Source: Croceicoccus sp.
GTDB taxonomy: Bacteria > Pseudomonadota > Alphaproteobacteria > Sphingomonadales > Sphingomonadaceae
Assembly: GCA_002694745.1 (NCBI GenBank)
Contig: NZMY01000015.1
Coordinates: 1-64,000, forward strand
Direction of reading: 5' to 3'
DNA length: 64,000 bases
Shown: positions 45,285 to 53,784 of the stretch, one piece after another
Layout: each line of letters opens with the position of its first letter
How positions within the stretch are numbered: the stretch's first letter is position 1
Notes under the pieces: generated by a model
The model's input: the letters and a program-made list of their open reading frames with translations, nothing else
What the model was told of the DNA's origin: nothing
Database searches by the model: none
Translations under genes and position numbers: made by a program

Positions 45285-45869
45285 ATGACAGAGGATGCGG
45301 GCCCTTATCCACGATCTAATCTACGCGCAAGGGCGGTCCGTCCGCTGGACGCTGCACGTCTGGAGGAACTGGCGCTGTCCTATGTCGCCCGTTTCGCGAC
45401 CACCGCAAAGGGTCTGGAGCGTTACTGCAAGCGCAAGCTGCGCGAGCGGGGATGGAGCGAGGACGAGCCCCACCAGCCCGACCTCAGTGCACTGGTCGAG
45501 CGCTTCGTGCGCAATGGCTATGTGAACGACGAGGAATATGCCCGCGTCCGCAAGGGCGGTCTGCTGCGGCGCGGTTACGGGGCCCGGCGGATCCACGCCA
45601 CGCTGGACGCGGCCGGCGTCGCCGGGGAAGACCGCGGCGAGATCGAGGATGCCGAGGCGCGGCTGGCGGCGCTGCGACTGGTGCGCAAGCGCCGGTTCGG
45701 CCCATTCGGCGCGGACGGCACGCCGCCGGGCGACCGCGCGGTTCGCGAAAAGCAGATCGCGGCGATGATCCGCGCCGGCCACCCACTGGACAGCGCCCGC
45801 GAATTGGTCGATGCCGCGGACCGGAAATCCGCGCTCGACTGGGCGGGCATTCAAGACGAGGATTGGTGA
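45285..45869 (+). CDS. recX: RecX-family regulatory protein
   Basis: 194 aa. Three-helix repeats typical of RecX: RLEELALSYVARFATTAKGL, RKLRERGWSEDEPHQPDLSA and VERFVRNGYVNDEEYARVRK, then LLRRGYGARRIHATLDAAGV. RecX inhibits RecA filament growth. recA is not in the window, so the gene is unlinked as in several Alphaproteobacteria. The stop overlaps the next start by one base (TGATG), giving a recX-DUF192 pair. The 291 bp upstream, shared with the divergent FAAL gene, shows no other gene. Confidence 0.85.
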   Translation: MTEDAGPYPRSNLRARAVRPLDAARLEELALSYVARFATTAKGLERYCKRKLRERGWSEDEPHQPDLSALVERFVRNGYVNDEEYARVRKGGLLRRGYGARRIHATLDAAGVAGEDRGEIEDAEARLAALRLVRKRRFGPFGADGTPPGDRAVREKQIAAMIRAGHPLDSARELVDAADRKSALDWAGIQDEDW

Positions 45870-46396
45870 TGTCTTTTCGCTTCCGCGCCCTTGCGCTGGG
45901 CATGGCGCTCTCTCTGGTCGCATGGGGCTGCACGCAGGCGGAAACGCCAGCCAGCACGGCTGTCGCCGAAGCACCCTCCGTCCATCCGGAATCGGGCCTG
46001 CCCATCGTGCCGCTGACGATTAACAGCGGCGGCAAGGCCATCCCGTTTCGGGTCGAATATACGACGACGCCAGAGGCCGAGATGAAGGGGCTGATGTTCC
46101 GCACCGAGCTTGGTCCGAACGAGGGGATGATCTTTCCCAACAAGATCATGAACCCCGGCGCCCCGCCCGCGCCGCGCAGCTTCTATATGAAGAACACGCT
46201 GATCCCGCTGGACCTGATCTTCATCGCGCCCGACTCGACGATCGAGAGCATCGCCGCCAACGCGGAACCCTATTCGCTCGAATCGATACGGTCACAGGGT
46301 CCGGTGATCGCGGTGCTGGAAATCGCGGGCGGCCGCGCGGCCGAACTCGGCCTCGAACCGGGGGACAAGGTCGCGTGGAGCGAGCCCTCCCGCTGA
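45869..46396 (+). CDS. DUF192 lipoprotein
   Basis: 175 aa. The signal peptide ends at WGC (Cys21). The DUF192 fold follows with its signature: EAEMKGLMFRTELGPNEGMI, FYMKNTLIPLDLIFIAPDST and AVLEIAGGRAAELGLEPGDK. DUF192 proteins are small envelope proteins of unknown function often located near stress genes. ATG at 45869 overlaps the recX stop; the longer open frame upstream is antiparallel noise within recX. Confidence 0.88.
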   Translation: MSFRFRALALGMALSLVAWGCTQAETPASTAVAEAPSVHPESGLPIVPLTINSGGKAIPFRVEYTTTPEAEMKGLMFRTELGPNEGMIFPNKIMNPGAPPAPRSFYMKNTLIPLDLIFIAPDSTIESIAANAEPYSLESIRSQGPVIAVLEIAGGRAAELGLEPGDKVAWSEPSR

Positions 46397-46484
46397 TTGG
46401 CGAACTGATCGGGCGCAATTTCCGCACACACCGCTCGCTTCGGGCGTTGCGGTGCGTGGCGGCTCGGGCTAACGGAATGGCGCG

Positions 46485-46883
46485 ATGAACATTCTCATGA
46501 AGATCTTCACCTGGTGGGGCGGCGCCACCATCGGCACATTGCTCGACAGCTGGCGTCATGGCGAGGAAGTCGGCCAGGATGCGCAGGGCAACCGCTATTT
46601 CCGTGGGCGCAAGAAAAATGCGCAGGGGAACGAGCGCCGCTGGGTGATCTATTCCGGCTCCAACGATGCCAGCCGCGTGCCTGCCGAATGGCACGGCTGG
46701 CTGCATGGCGCGGGTGAAGACGTGCCCGAAAGCAACCTGCCGCCGCCGCGCATCTGGGAAGTGGACTACACGCCCAATGCGACCGGGACGCAGACCGCCT
46801 ATCGCCCGTCCGGTGCGCTGGAAAAGGGCGGGGTTCGCGCCCGTGCGACCGGCGATTACGAAGCCTGGTCGCCCGACCAGTGA
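46485..46883 (+). CDS. NADH:ubiquinone oxidoreductase accessory subunit NDUFA12 (B17.2)
   Basis: 132 aa. Conserved family blocks: IFTWWGGATIGTLLDSWRHG, VGQDAQGNRYFRGRK, RRWVIYSGSNDASRVPAEWH and GWLHG. It is one of the few complex I accessory subunits shared by Alphaproteobacteria and mitochondria and is a marker of the class. It attaches peripherally to complex I. The stop overlaps the GTG of the DUF2155 gene. The main nuo operon is elsewhere. Confidence 0.93.
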   Translation: MNILMKIFTWWGGATIGTLLDSWRHGEEVGQDAQGNRYFRGRKKNAQGNERRWVIYSGSNDASRVPAEWHGWLHGAGEDVPESNLPPPRIWEVDYTPNATGTQTAYRPSGALEKGGVRARATGDYEAWSPDQ

Positions 46884-47440
46884 TTCCGCTGCGCCCGGTG
46901 GCCGCCGCCGCCGCGCTGATGGCGTTGGCGGCGTGCGGAATGTTCGGAGAGGAAGATGGCACTCCCTCTGGCGAAGACACGCCCAGCGTGACGGAAGAAG
47001 CGCCCGCCATTGCCGCCCAGGCCGAGAACGAGACGATCGAGGCCGGCGAAGGCGATGCGGAGGATGCCGATATTCCGACGGGCACTCCGCTGGAGGAGCG
47101 CGTTGCGACGCTTGGCCTGCTCAACAAGCGGAATAATCTGACCGTCGATGTCGAGCTGAAGCCGGGCGAAGAGACGATCGTCGACGATGTCCTTATCAAG
47201 CTGGCAAGCTGCGAGCGGCGGCCCCCGTGGGATCCGGAGCCAGAGACCGGCGCATTCGTGCAGGTTTCGGTGCGCGATTCGGTTCAGGGTGAAGACGCGC
47301 GCTTTCGCCGCGTCTTTTCGGGCTGGCTATTCCTGAACAGCCCCTCGCTCAACGTGGTCGAGCATCCGGTCTATGATGTCTGGGTCAAGGATTGCGCGAT
47401 GAGCTTTCCGGGTGAGGAAGCCGCGGACGACAGCGAATAG
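46880..47440 (+). CDS. DUF2155 lipoprotein
   Basis: 186 aa from a GTG overlapping the NDUFA12 stop by four bases. The signal peptide has the lipobox LAAC (Cys19). An acidic linker (~25-75) is followed by the DUF2155 domain: LKPGEETIVDDVLIKLASCE, RRPPWDPEPETGAFVQV, RVFSGWLFLNSPSLNVVEHP, VYDVWVKDC. Found next to NDUFA12 in many Alphaproteobacteria, function unknown. Its last 70 bases overlap the 3' end of the opposite-strand aat gene. Confidence 0.88.
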   Translation: MIPLRPVAAAAALMALAACGMFGEEDGTPSGEDTPSVTEEAPAIAAQAENETIEAGEGDAEDADIPTGTPLEERVATLGLLNKRNNLTVDVELKPGEETIVDDVLIKLASCERRPPWDPEPETGAFVQVSVRDSVQGEDARFRRVFSGWLFLNSPSLNVVEHPVYDVWVKDCAMSFPGEEAADDSE

Positions 47441-48111
47441 AACCCGTCCGGCAGGCTGGCGAAGCTGGCCTGCGCGGTGGGACGCAGCGCCGTTTCCAGC
47501 AATTGCAGATAATCCGACTGCGGCATCGCCACCGCGCCCATCGTCGCGAGATGGGGCGTCATGAACTGGCAGTCGAGCAATTCCATCCGCGACACGCGCA
47601 TCGCCGCGACCAGCCAGCATAGCGCCACTTTCGACGCATCGCTGACCAGGCTGAACATGGATTCGCCGCAAAACACGCGGCCAAAGCCCACGCCGTAGAG
47701 GCCGCCGACCAGTTCGCGTCCATCGCCACCCTCGACCCAGCATTCGATTGAATGGGCATTGCCCAGCCGGTGCAGCAGGCGATAGCTGGCCGCGATGCGG
47801 ATGCTGATCCAGCTGTCGGCGCCGTCATCGATGCGGCTGGGTCGCCGCGGGGCGGCGCAGGCGTCGACGACCTGCGCGAAGGCGGTGTTGCAGGTCACAG
47901 TGAACCGCTCGGCCTTCAGCACCTTGGCCAGCGAGCGGGACAGGTGCAGGCCGTCCAGCGGGATGATCGCCCGTTCGCGCGGTTCGATCCACATGACTTC
48001 GGGGTCGTCGCGCGATTCGGCCATCGGAAAGATGCCGCTGCGATAGGCGAGCATCAGCAATTCGGGATCGATCACGTCATGCGCGTCTTCGGGGCGGCTG
48101 CGATTGCTCAT
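47371..48111 (-). CDS. aat: leucyl/phenylalanyl-tRNA--protein transferase
   Basis: 246 aa. It adds Leu or Phe to proteins with N-terminal Arg or Lys, marking them for the N-end-rule ClpS/ClpAP pathway. Family blocks: ELLMLAYRSGIFPMAESRDD, VMWIEPRERAIIPLDGLHLS, LHRLGNAHSIECWVEGGDGR, GGLYGVGFGRVFCGESMFSL and LLDCQFMTPHLATMGAVAMP. The C-terminus extends ~23 codons beyond the usual end region and overlaps the convergent DUF2155 gene by 70 bases. Confidence 0.95.
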   Translation of the reverse strand: MSNRSRPEDAHDVIDPELLMLAYRSGIFPMAESRDDPEVMWIEPRERAIIPLDGLHLSRSLAKVLKAERFTVTCNTAFAQVVDACAAPRRPSRIDDGADSWISIRIAASYRLLHRLGNAHSIECWVEGGDGRELVGGLYGVGFGRVFCGESMFSLVSDASKVALCWLVAAMRVSRMELLDCQFMTPHLATMGAVAMPQSDYLQLLETALRPTAQASFASLPDGFYSLSSAASSPGKLIAQSLTQTS

Positions 48112-48220
48112 CGTGCGCGATAATGGCGCGAGATTACCCGCCTGTCACCGGTTTCGCGTTCTAACGTGAAAGCACCGCTTGTCAGGCGCGTCTCTTCGCT
48201 ATAGAGGGCCAGCTTCCTGC

Positions 48221-48296
48221 AGGGGTGTAGCTCAGCTGGTAGAGCATCGGTCTCCAAAACCGAGGGCCACGGGTTCGAATCCTGTCACCCCTGCCA
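48221..48296 (+). tRNA. tRNA-Trp(CCA)
   Basis: Complete 73-nt body plus encoded CCA. Acceptor AGGGGTG/CACCCCT, D-arm AGCTCAGCTGGTAGAGC, anticodon stem CGGT/ACCG with loop containing CTCCAAA (anticodon CCA), T-arm CGGGTTCGAATCCTG, discriminator G. tRNA-Trp upstream of secE-nusG is a common bacterial arrangement; here a minus-strand symporter gene lies between them. Confidence 0.97.
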
Positions 48297-48445
48297 TTTC
48301 CTTTCAAACGACCATCGACATGCACGCACGGCCATGGCGCCGGAGCGGGCCGTAGCATTCGCCAGTCATGTCGGGAGATCGTCGGCCGCGCGTTCTTTAA
48401 CTGTCAGAGCCAGGGAGGCGGCGCGGCCTTCGTGGAGCAAAACAA

Positions 48446-48482
48446 GGGGGCCGCAGGATCGTTCCCGCGGCCCCCGATTTTT
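48446..48482. terminator. strong bidirectional intrinsic terminator
   Basis: GGGGGCCGC (48446-48454) / GCGGCCCCC (48467-48475), a perfect 9-bp GC stem with a 12-base loop. It is followed on the plus strand by GATTTTTTT and on the minus strand by TTGTTTTG. It can end transcripts from tRNA-Trp (plus) and from the symporter gene (minus, stop at 48501). Confidence 0.85.
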
Positions 48483-48500
48483 TTCACCAGACAGAAAAGC

Positions 48501-50018
48501 TCAATCTTCGCGCGGATCGACGCTGTAATCCTTGCCGGCCGTCTTTTCTCCGCGTGCCAGTGCGAACACCACGCCCGAAAGCGCAGCCAGCGCGATCAGG
48601 TTGGGCAACGCCATGGCTGCGTTCGAGATGTCGCCCAGCCGCCATACCAGCTGCGAGGGCTGCGTCGCGGAGAACCAGATCGCAATGCACCACAGAACGC
48701 GCCAGCAAATGTGCAGCACCTTCTCGCCCTTGGCATTGGAGCCGGGGATGCGGTCGTAGAGGAAGGTGATCGCGCGCTCGCCGTAATAGCTCCACGTCAG
48801 AAGAGTCGTGAACACGAACAGGATCAGCGCCACCGAGGCGATGAGCGTGCCGAGCGGGATGCTTCCGATCAGCACCGGAAACGCCGCCGCGAACGCCGCG
48901 CTGGTGGTGACGAAGCCCGACTGCGCCGTGGTGCCCAGATCCGACTGCCAGACGTGGCGCACGGCTTCCCCGTTATAGGTGAAGGGGCCTTCGACCGTCA
49001 GGATCACCAGCGCCGTCATGGTGCAGATGATGATCGTGTCGATGAAAGTGCCCATCATCGCCATGCGTCCCTGCTGGGCCGGATCGTCGGTCTGCGCGAC
49101 GGCGTGGGCGATCGGGGTCGAGCCCTGCCCGCTCTCGTTCGAGAACAGGCCGCGCGCCACGCCCGCGCGCATGGCCATGATGATCGCCGCGCCCGCAAAA
49201 CCGCCACTGGCCGACTGGGCCGAGAACGCCCCCGCGAAAATACGGCTGAAGGTTTCGGGAATGTCGGCGATATTCAGCAGGACCGCGATCACGGCCATGA
49301 TGAAATAGAGCGCTGCCATGACGGGCACGATCTTTTCAGCGATGGAACCGATCGACTTGATGCCGCCGATGATGACGATGAAGACGGCGATGGCCACGAT
49401 CAGCCCGCCCAGCCAGCGTTCGATGCCGAACAATTCATTGAGGCCACTGGCGACTTCGTTGGACTGGATCGAATTGCCGGTGACGAGGCCGGAGAACAGC
49501 GTGCCCATCGCGAAAATGACCGCCAGCCACGTCCACTTGGGACCAAGGCCCTGCATGATGTAGCTCATCGGGCCGCCGCGCCAGTTGCCCTCGAGCGTTT
49601 TCTCGCGGTAGCGGATGGCAAGCGAACCCTCGGCGAAACCAAGCGCCATGCCGATCAGCGCCGTGACCCACATCCAGAACACCGCGCCGGGACCGCCCAG
49701 CGCGATCGCCGTCGCAACGCCTGCCAGATTGCCGGTGCCCACCTGCCCGGACAGCGCGGTCGAGAGCGCAGCGAACGGGCTGATCTCGCCCGCGCCCTTG
49801 CTCTTGCGGCTGCTGAACAGGCCGGCGAAGGCGCTGCCCAGCTTGACGATGGGGTAAAACCGCAGGCCGATCATGATGTATAGGCCAATGCCCAGCAACA
49901 TGATCACCATCGGCGGAACGGGAATGACTTCCGCCCCTTCCCATGTGCCGCCCCAGATGAAATCCGAGACATTGGTGACGTAATCGATCAGGCCCGCAGG
50001 CGCTGTCTCTGCGCTCAT
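48501..50018 (-). CDS. alanine/glycine:cation symporter family (AGCS) protein
   Basis: 505 aa from the ATG at 50018 (the open frame extends to 50072). About eleven TM helices. AGCS signatures: FAALSTALSGQVGTGNLAGV, IALGGPGAVFWMWVTALIGM, YREKTLEGNWRGGPMSYIMQ, and ARGLFSNESGQGSTPIAHAV. It takes up alanine or glycine with Na+ (or H+). With the distant alanine dehydrogenase gene the cell could use alanine as nitrogen source (inference). Located between tRNA-Trp and secE on the opposite strand. Confidence 0.92.
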   Translation of the reverse strand: MSAETAPAGLIDYVTNVSDFIWGGTWEGAEVIPVPPMVIMLLGIGLYIMIGLRFYPIVKLGSAFAGLFSSRKSKGAGEISPFAALSTALSGQVGTGNLAGVATAIALGGPGAVFWMWVTALIGMALGFAEGSLAIRYREKTLEGNWRGGPMSYIMQGLGPKWTWLAVIFAMGTLFSGLVTGNSIQSNEVASGLNELFGIERWLGGLIVAIAVFIVIIGGIKSIGSIAEKIVPVMAALYFIMAVIAVLLNIADIPETFSRIFAGAFSAQSASGGFAGAAIIMAMRAGVARGLFSNESGQGSTPIAHAVAQTDDPAQQGRMAMMGTFIDTIIICTMTALVILTVEGPFTYNGEAVRHVWQSDLGTTAQSGFVTTSAAFAAAFPVLIGSIPLGTLIASVALILFVFTTLLTWSYYGERAITFLYDRIPGSNAKGEKVLHICWRVLWCIAIWFSATQPSQLVWRLGDISNAAMALPNLIALAALSGVVFALARGEKTAGKDYSVDPRED

Positions 50019-50322
50019 AGTTAGAGGATTCCCCGTCCGTCGAATTAGCCAGTCATGACAAATTAGTTGCAATGGCTACCTGTTGGTTCAGCCCATGGCC
50101 AGCAACAATCGCGCCCGGTCCACGGATTGATCGCCGCGGCCGCACCATCGCAGGTTGCGGTTGTTCTTGCACAGGGGAACGCGCAGGGCTATGTGCGCGG
50201 TGTTTCCAGTCATCGGGAATATGCAAAGCTGTCTCCGACCCCCGGTCGGCGCGGCGATGAGCCGATGGCGAAAGGGCCCATTGAAAAGGGCCTTCATGAA
50301 TAACAGGACTTGGAAAGAAGGC
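50019..50322. other. intergenic region between the symporter and secE
   Basis: 304 bp holding the divergent promoters for the symporter and for secE-nusG. AAAGGGCC occurs twice as a direct repeat (about 50270 and 50286) just upstream of secE. Several open frames cross this region on both strands but none has a ribosome site plus recognisable protein. I see no clear promoter hexamers or RNA gene. Confidence 0.35.
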
Positions 50323-50559
50323 ATGGCCAAAACACCGGTGGCAAAGCCAGCAGAGCCCGCGAAGAAGCGCAAGACCTCGCCCGGCGAGTTCATCCGCCAG
50401 GTTCGCGCCGAAGGGTCGAAGGTCGTCTGGCCGACGTGGGGCGAGACGGTGCAGACCTCGATCTTCGTCGGCATCATGATGCTGATCCTCTCGCTGTTCT
50501 TTCTGGGCATCGATTCGGCCTTTGGCGCGATCATGCGCTGGCTGCTGACTCTCGCCTGA
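50323..50559 (+). CDS. secE: preprotein translocase subunit SecE
   Basis: 78 aa from the ATG at 50323 (GAAAGAAGGC upstream); the longer open frame is not real. It starts with a Lys/Pro/Ala-rich segment, then the conserved amphipathic helix GEFIRQVRAEGSKVVWPTWG and a single TM helix (TSIFVGIMMLILSLFFLGI). This is the single-TM alphaproteobacterial form. Essential part of the SecYEG channel. nusG follows 100 bp downstream. Confidence 0.95.
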   Translation: MAKTPVAKPAEPAKKRKTSPGEFIRQVRAEGSKVVWPTWGETVQTSIFVGIMMLILSLFFLGIDSAFGAIMRWLLTLA

Positions 50560-50659
50560 TTTTTGGCGCCTGAATTTCGCGCCTGATTTTTGCGGCCTGA
50601 TCGCAGGCAAATGATTTCGCGGCCACGACGTGCCGCACCAAGGATTTGAAGGAAGACCA

Positions 50660-51196
50660 ATGGCTCGCTGGTACATCATCCACGCCTATTCGGGTTTCGA
50701 GAACAAGGTGAAGGAAGCGATCCTCGCCGAGGCGGAGCGCACCGGTCTGGAAGCGCTGGTCGAGGCGGTCGAGGTTCCCGCGGAAACCATCACCGAGGTG
50801 AAGCGCGGCAAGAAGGTGCAGACCGAGCGCAAGACCATGCCCGGCTATGTCCTTGCCAAGCTGGCGATGAACGATGACGTCTATCACCTGATCAAGAACA
50901 CCCCCAAGGTGACCGGATTCCTGGGCGCGAACAACAAGCCGCAGCCGATTTCCGACCGCGAGGCCGCCCGTTATTTCGGTGCCCGCGACGAAGCCGCCGC
51001 CGCCCCCAAACGCGAGATCAGCGTCGATTACGAGATCGGCGATTCGGTCAAGGTGCTCGACGGCCCGTTCGCCAGCTTCAACGGGGTGGTGGAAGAGCTC
51101 GACTTCGACAAGAACAAGGTCAAGGTCTCGGTCTCGATCTTCGGGCGTGCGACCCCGGTCGAGCTGGACTTCGAGCAGGTCGAGCTGGTCAAGTAA
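50660..51196 (+). CDS. nusG: transcription termination/antitermination factor NusG
   Basis: 178 aa. NGN domain at the N-terminus (MARWYIIHAYSGFENKVKEA; KTMPGYVLAKLAMNDDVYHL; IKNTPKVTGFLG) and a KOW domain at the C-terminus (IGDSVKVLDGPFASFNGVVE). The ATG at 50660 follows GGAAGACC. Couples RNA polymerase to ribosome or Rho. Usually followed by rplK and rplA; here those genes lie 2.6 kb away on the other strand. Confidence 0.96.
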   Translation: MARWYIIHAYSGFENKVKEAILAEAERTGLEALVEAVEVPAETITEVKRGKKVQTERKTMPGYVLAKLAMNDDVYHLIKNTPKVTGFLGANNKPQPISDREAARYFGARDEAAAAPKREISVDYEIGDSVKVLDGPFASFNGVVEELDFDKNKVKVSVSIFGRATPVELDFEQVELVK

Positions 51197-51253
51197 GCCT
51201 GCCGCCCAAACGGGCAGTGGCACAGCGCGCAATCGCACGCTAAGCCACCGGCC

Positions 51254-52015
51254 ATGGGTGAACGCAAGAAAGTATGGACGGCCGCGCTCGTCATTATCGG
51301 CGACGAGATCCTGTCGGGCCGGACGCATGACAAGAACATCGCGCAGGTCGCCAGCTGGCTGCAGGTACAGGGCATTCGCCTTGTCGAAGTGCGGGTGGTG
51401 GCTGACGACATCGATTCCATCGTCGAGGCGGTGAACGCGCTGCGCGCGCGCAACGACTATCTCTTCACGACGGGCGGTATCGGGCCGACGCATGACGACA
51501 TCACGGTCGATGCGGTCTCGGCCGCGCTGGGCGTGGAGGTCATCGTCCATCCCGAGGCGCGCGCCATTCTGGAAGACTATTACGAAACACGCGGCGGGCT
51601 GAACGATGCGCGGCTTCGCATGGCTCGCACGCCCGAGGGGGCAGAGCTGATCCCCAACCGCTATTCAGGCGCGCCGGGTATTCGCGCTGGCAATATCTTC
51701 CTGATGGCAGGCGTTCCCAATATCACTGCGGGCATGCTCGACGCGCTGACCGGCACGCTGGAAGGCGGCGATCCGGTGCTGTCGGAAACCGTCGGCTGCT
51801 GGATCGCGGAAAGCGAGGTCGCCGACCTGCTGCGCGAGGTGGAAAAGGCGCACGAAGGCGTGCAGATCGGCAGCTATCCCTTTTTCCGCGAGGGCAAGGT
51901 GGGCGCCAATTTCGTGATCCGCTCCACCGATGCGGACCTGCTGACAAGCTGCGTTCACACGCTATGCGAAGGACTCGGCGAAATGGGGCGCGAGTTTACG
52001 CCGGGCGGGATCTAG
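51254..52015 (+). CDS. CinA N-terminal/molybdopterin-binding domain protein
   Basis: 253 aa. Motifs: ALVIIGDEILSGRTHDKNIA, NDYLFTTGGIGPTHDDITVD, AGNIFLMAGVPNITAGMLDA. This is the MoCF_biosynth/COG1058 domain of CinA. The C-terminal nicotinamide-nucleotide amidase domain of full CinA is absent, as in other short alphaproteobacterial members. Proposed activity is ADP-ribose pyrophosphatase-like, but function is uncertain. It lies 57 bases after nusG and is convergent with the next gene. Confidence 0.85.
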   Translation: MGERKKVWTAALVIIGDEILSGRTHDKNIAQVASWLQVQGIRLVEVRVVADDIDSIVEAVNALRARNDYLFTTGGIGPTHDDITVDAVSAALGVEVIVHPEARAILEDYYETRGGLNDARLRMARTPEGAELIPNRYSGAPGIRAGNIFLMAGVPNITAGMLDALTGTLEGGDPVLSETVGCWIAESEVADLLREVEKAHEGVQIGSYPFFREGKVGANFVIRSTDADLLTSCVHTLCEGLGEMGREFTPGGI

Positions 52016-52034
52016 AACGCCGCCCGACAGCCCG

Positions 52035-53594
52035 TCACTTCGTACCCGCCTGCGGTTCCTCGATCGCATCACCAGCATCGGCCGGCTGCTGGTCCAGAAA
52101 GCTGAGCCGGAAGGGCTTGCCCTCCTCGGCCGCGATCAGTTCTCCAAGTGAGCGGCGCGCGATCTCCGCGCGGGGGCCGCCATGGGGATTGGCCGCAACC
52201 GGCGCAAAGGTCGCGCGGGCATTGGCGATGGCCCCGGTCTGCGCGAACATGATCGCCAGTTCCATCGACAGATCCTGATCGAAGGGCGCAAGCTCGGTCG
52301 CGCGGATCAGGGCGTGCTGGGCGTGCTCGCTCGGCGCCAGTCCGCGGTCGACATAGCTGCGATAGAGATAGATGAGCGGCAGCGGATTGTCGTTCTCGAG
52401 CTTGTTCAGACCGGCGAAGGCCAAGATCGCGTCGCGATAGGCGGCGTCTTGATCGGTGGCATCGCCAGCCTTGCGGAAAAGGGCGAGACCTTTCTGCAAA
52501 TGCGCGTTGGCGACGGTCCCGTCGATGGCGATGGCGCGGTCCGCGACGGCCACGGCCTCGTCATAATGGCCCGCATCCACCTCCGCCTCGGCCAGTCCGC
52601 CAAGGACGCGCGCATCGTCAGGATAGCGCGCCGCGATCTTTCGCGCATCGGGCAGCAGGTCCAGCGCTTCCTCGCGCGTCACCCCGCTTTGCGAATGGGC
52701 GATGACGGGCAGCATTGCATCGAGCCCGTCGCTGACGCCGAAGACGCGAACCGGGCCGATCGGCAGTAGCTCTGGCGACAATTTGTAGGTCAGCATCCTG
52801 CGTTGGCGAAGATAGGCATCGATATCGTTGTCGAGTGCATCCAAATCGCCGAACACTTTCTCGGCCGCCTTTAGCGACGGCGTTCCGGCAGCCACCGCTT
52901 GCCAATAGGCATTGAGCTGTCCCTTTCGCTCATCCGTGAACCACAGATAATGCACCAGCGTCCAGCTGCGCCCGTAGAAATTGTCGTATCGACGCCCGCG
53001 GTTCTGTTCGTAGAGTTCGGGGTCGAGCAATTCGCGGATCGGCACCTTGACGGCATATTCGAGTTCGCCGGCGCGATGGTTGGCTGGTCGTCCGATCTGC
53101 AGCGAACCGTCATCCAGCACCCTTGCCGAGGCGTAGAATTCGGCCAGCCCCTCGCTCAGCCAGCGCGGCATGGCAAAGCGCGATGTCGAGATCAGGAAAT
53201 GATGTGCATATTCGTGCAGCAGCACGGTTTGCGAAAAATCGGGCTCTCCACTAGATCTGCGCAGCCGCGGCACATAGGCACGCGACGCGCCAGCCCGCGG
53301 CGTGTAGAAGCCCGCGACGAAGCGGTCGCCAGTGCCATGCGCCTTGCGAACGGCACGCTCGCTGCCGAGCACGAAAATGGTGATGCGATTGGAAGGGCTG
53401 GGCGTTTCCGTCGTCTTGCCCGTCAGCTTTTCGAGAGCGGTGTGATAACGTTCGAGCATCTCGGCGAAATGCTGGAGGTCCTTTTCGCTGTCCTCGGCAT
53501 AGATGACGAAATGTTCGCTTTCGGCCTGCAGCCAGCGTGCGTGCGCCGGCGTGACGAGCAGGACCGAGATCAGGGCTGCGACCCAGAACCGCAT
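52035..53594 (-). CDS. HExxH-containing exported TPR protein
   Basis: 519 aa from the ATG at 53594. A signal peptide (MRFWVAALISVLLVTPAHA) directs export. A gluzincin-like site follows: H127-E-Y-A-H131 in VLLHEYAHHFLIS, with a possible third zinc ligand E148 in RWLSEGLAEFY. The C-terminal half (~280-490) consists of TPR-like helical repeats (YPDDARVLGGLAEAEVDAGH; NAHLQKGLALFRKAGD). Probably a periplasmic metallopeptidase, or a degenerate one, with protein-binding repeats. Substrate unknown. Sits between cinA-like and rplA with no operon partner. Confidence 0.72.
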   Translation of the reverse strand: MRFWVAALISVLLVTPAHARWLQAESEHFVIYAEDSEKDLQHFAEMLERYHTALEKLTGKTTETPSPSNRITIFVLGSERAVRKAHGTGDRFVAGFYTPRAGASRAYVPRLRRSSGEPDFSQTVLLHEYAHHFLISTSRFAMPRWLSEGLAEFYASARVLDDGSLQIGRPANHRAGELEYAVKVPIRELLDPELYEQNRGRRYDNFYGRSWTLVHYLWFTDERKGQLNAYWQAVAAGTPSLKAAEKVFGDLDALDNDIDAYLRQRRMLTYKLSPELLPIGPVRVFGVSDGLDAMLPVIAHSQSGVTREEALDLLPDARKIAARYPDDARVLGGLAEAEVDAGHYDEAVAVADRAIAIDGTVANAHLQKGLALFRKAGDATDQDAAYRDAILAFAGLNKLENDNPLPLIYLYRSYVDRGLAPSEHAQHALIRATELAPFDQDLSMELAIMFAQTGAIANARATFAPVAANPHGGPRAEIARRSLGELIAAEEGKPFRLSFLDQQPADAGDAIEEPQAGTK

Positions 53595-53730
53595 TGGCAA
53601 ATCCCCCGTGGCCGAGACCCCCGTCGCGGCATCCAGAGACTGCTTATTGCTGGGCGATTACCAAATTGACAAGATCCGGCCGTCGAAGCGCACGCCGCGG
53701 TGCAGTGCCATGTTGCCCGGACATGAAAAA

Positions 53731-53757
53731 AGCCGGGAAGCGCATGGCTTCCCGGCT
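53731..53757 (-). terminator. intrinsic terminator of rplK-rplA
   Basis: A perfect 11-bp stem AGCCGGGAAGC / GCTTCCCGGCT with a 5-base loop. On the minus strand it is followed by TTTTTTCATG, a proper T-run. It lies 28 bases beyond the rplA stop and separates the ribosomal operon from the TPR gene on the same strand. Confidence 0.92.
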
Positions 53758-53784
53758 CTATTTCGTTCCGAGAGGATCAGGCGA

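Noticed and set aside
50088-50660. 190-aa minus-strand ORF across secE
   Set aside because: Antiparallel to secE and lacks any hydrophobic or domain signature.
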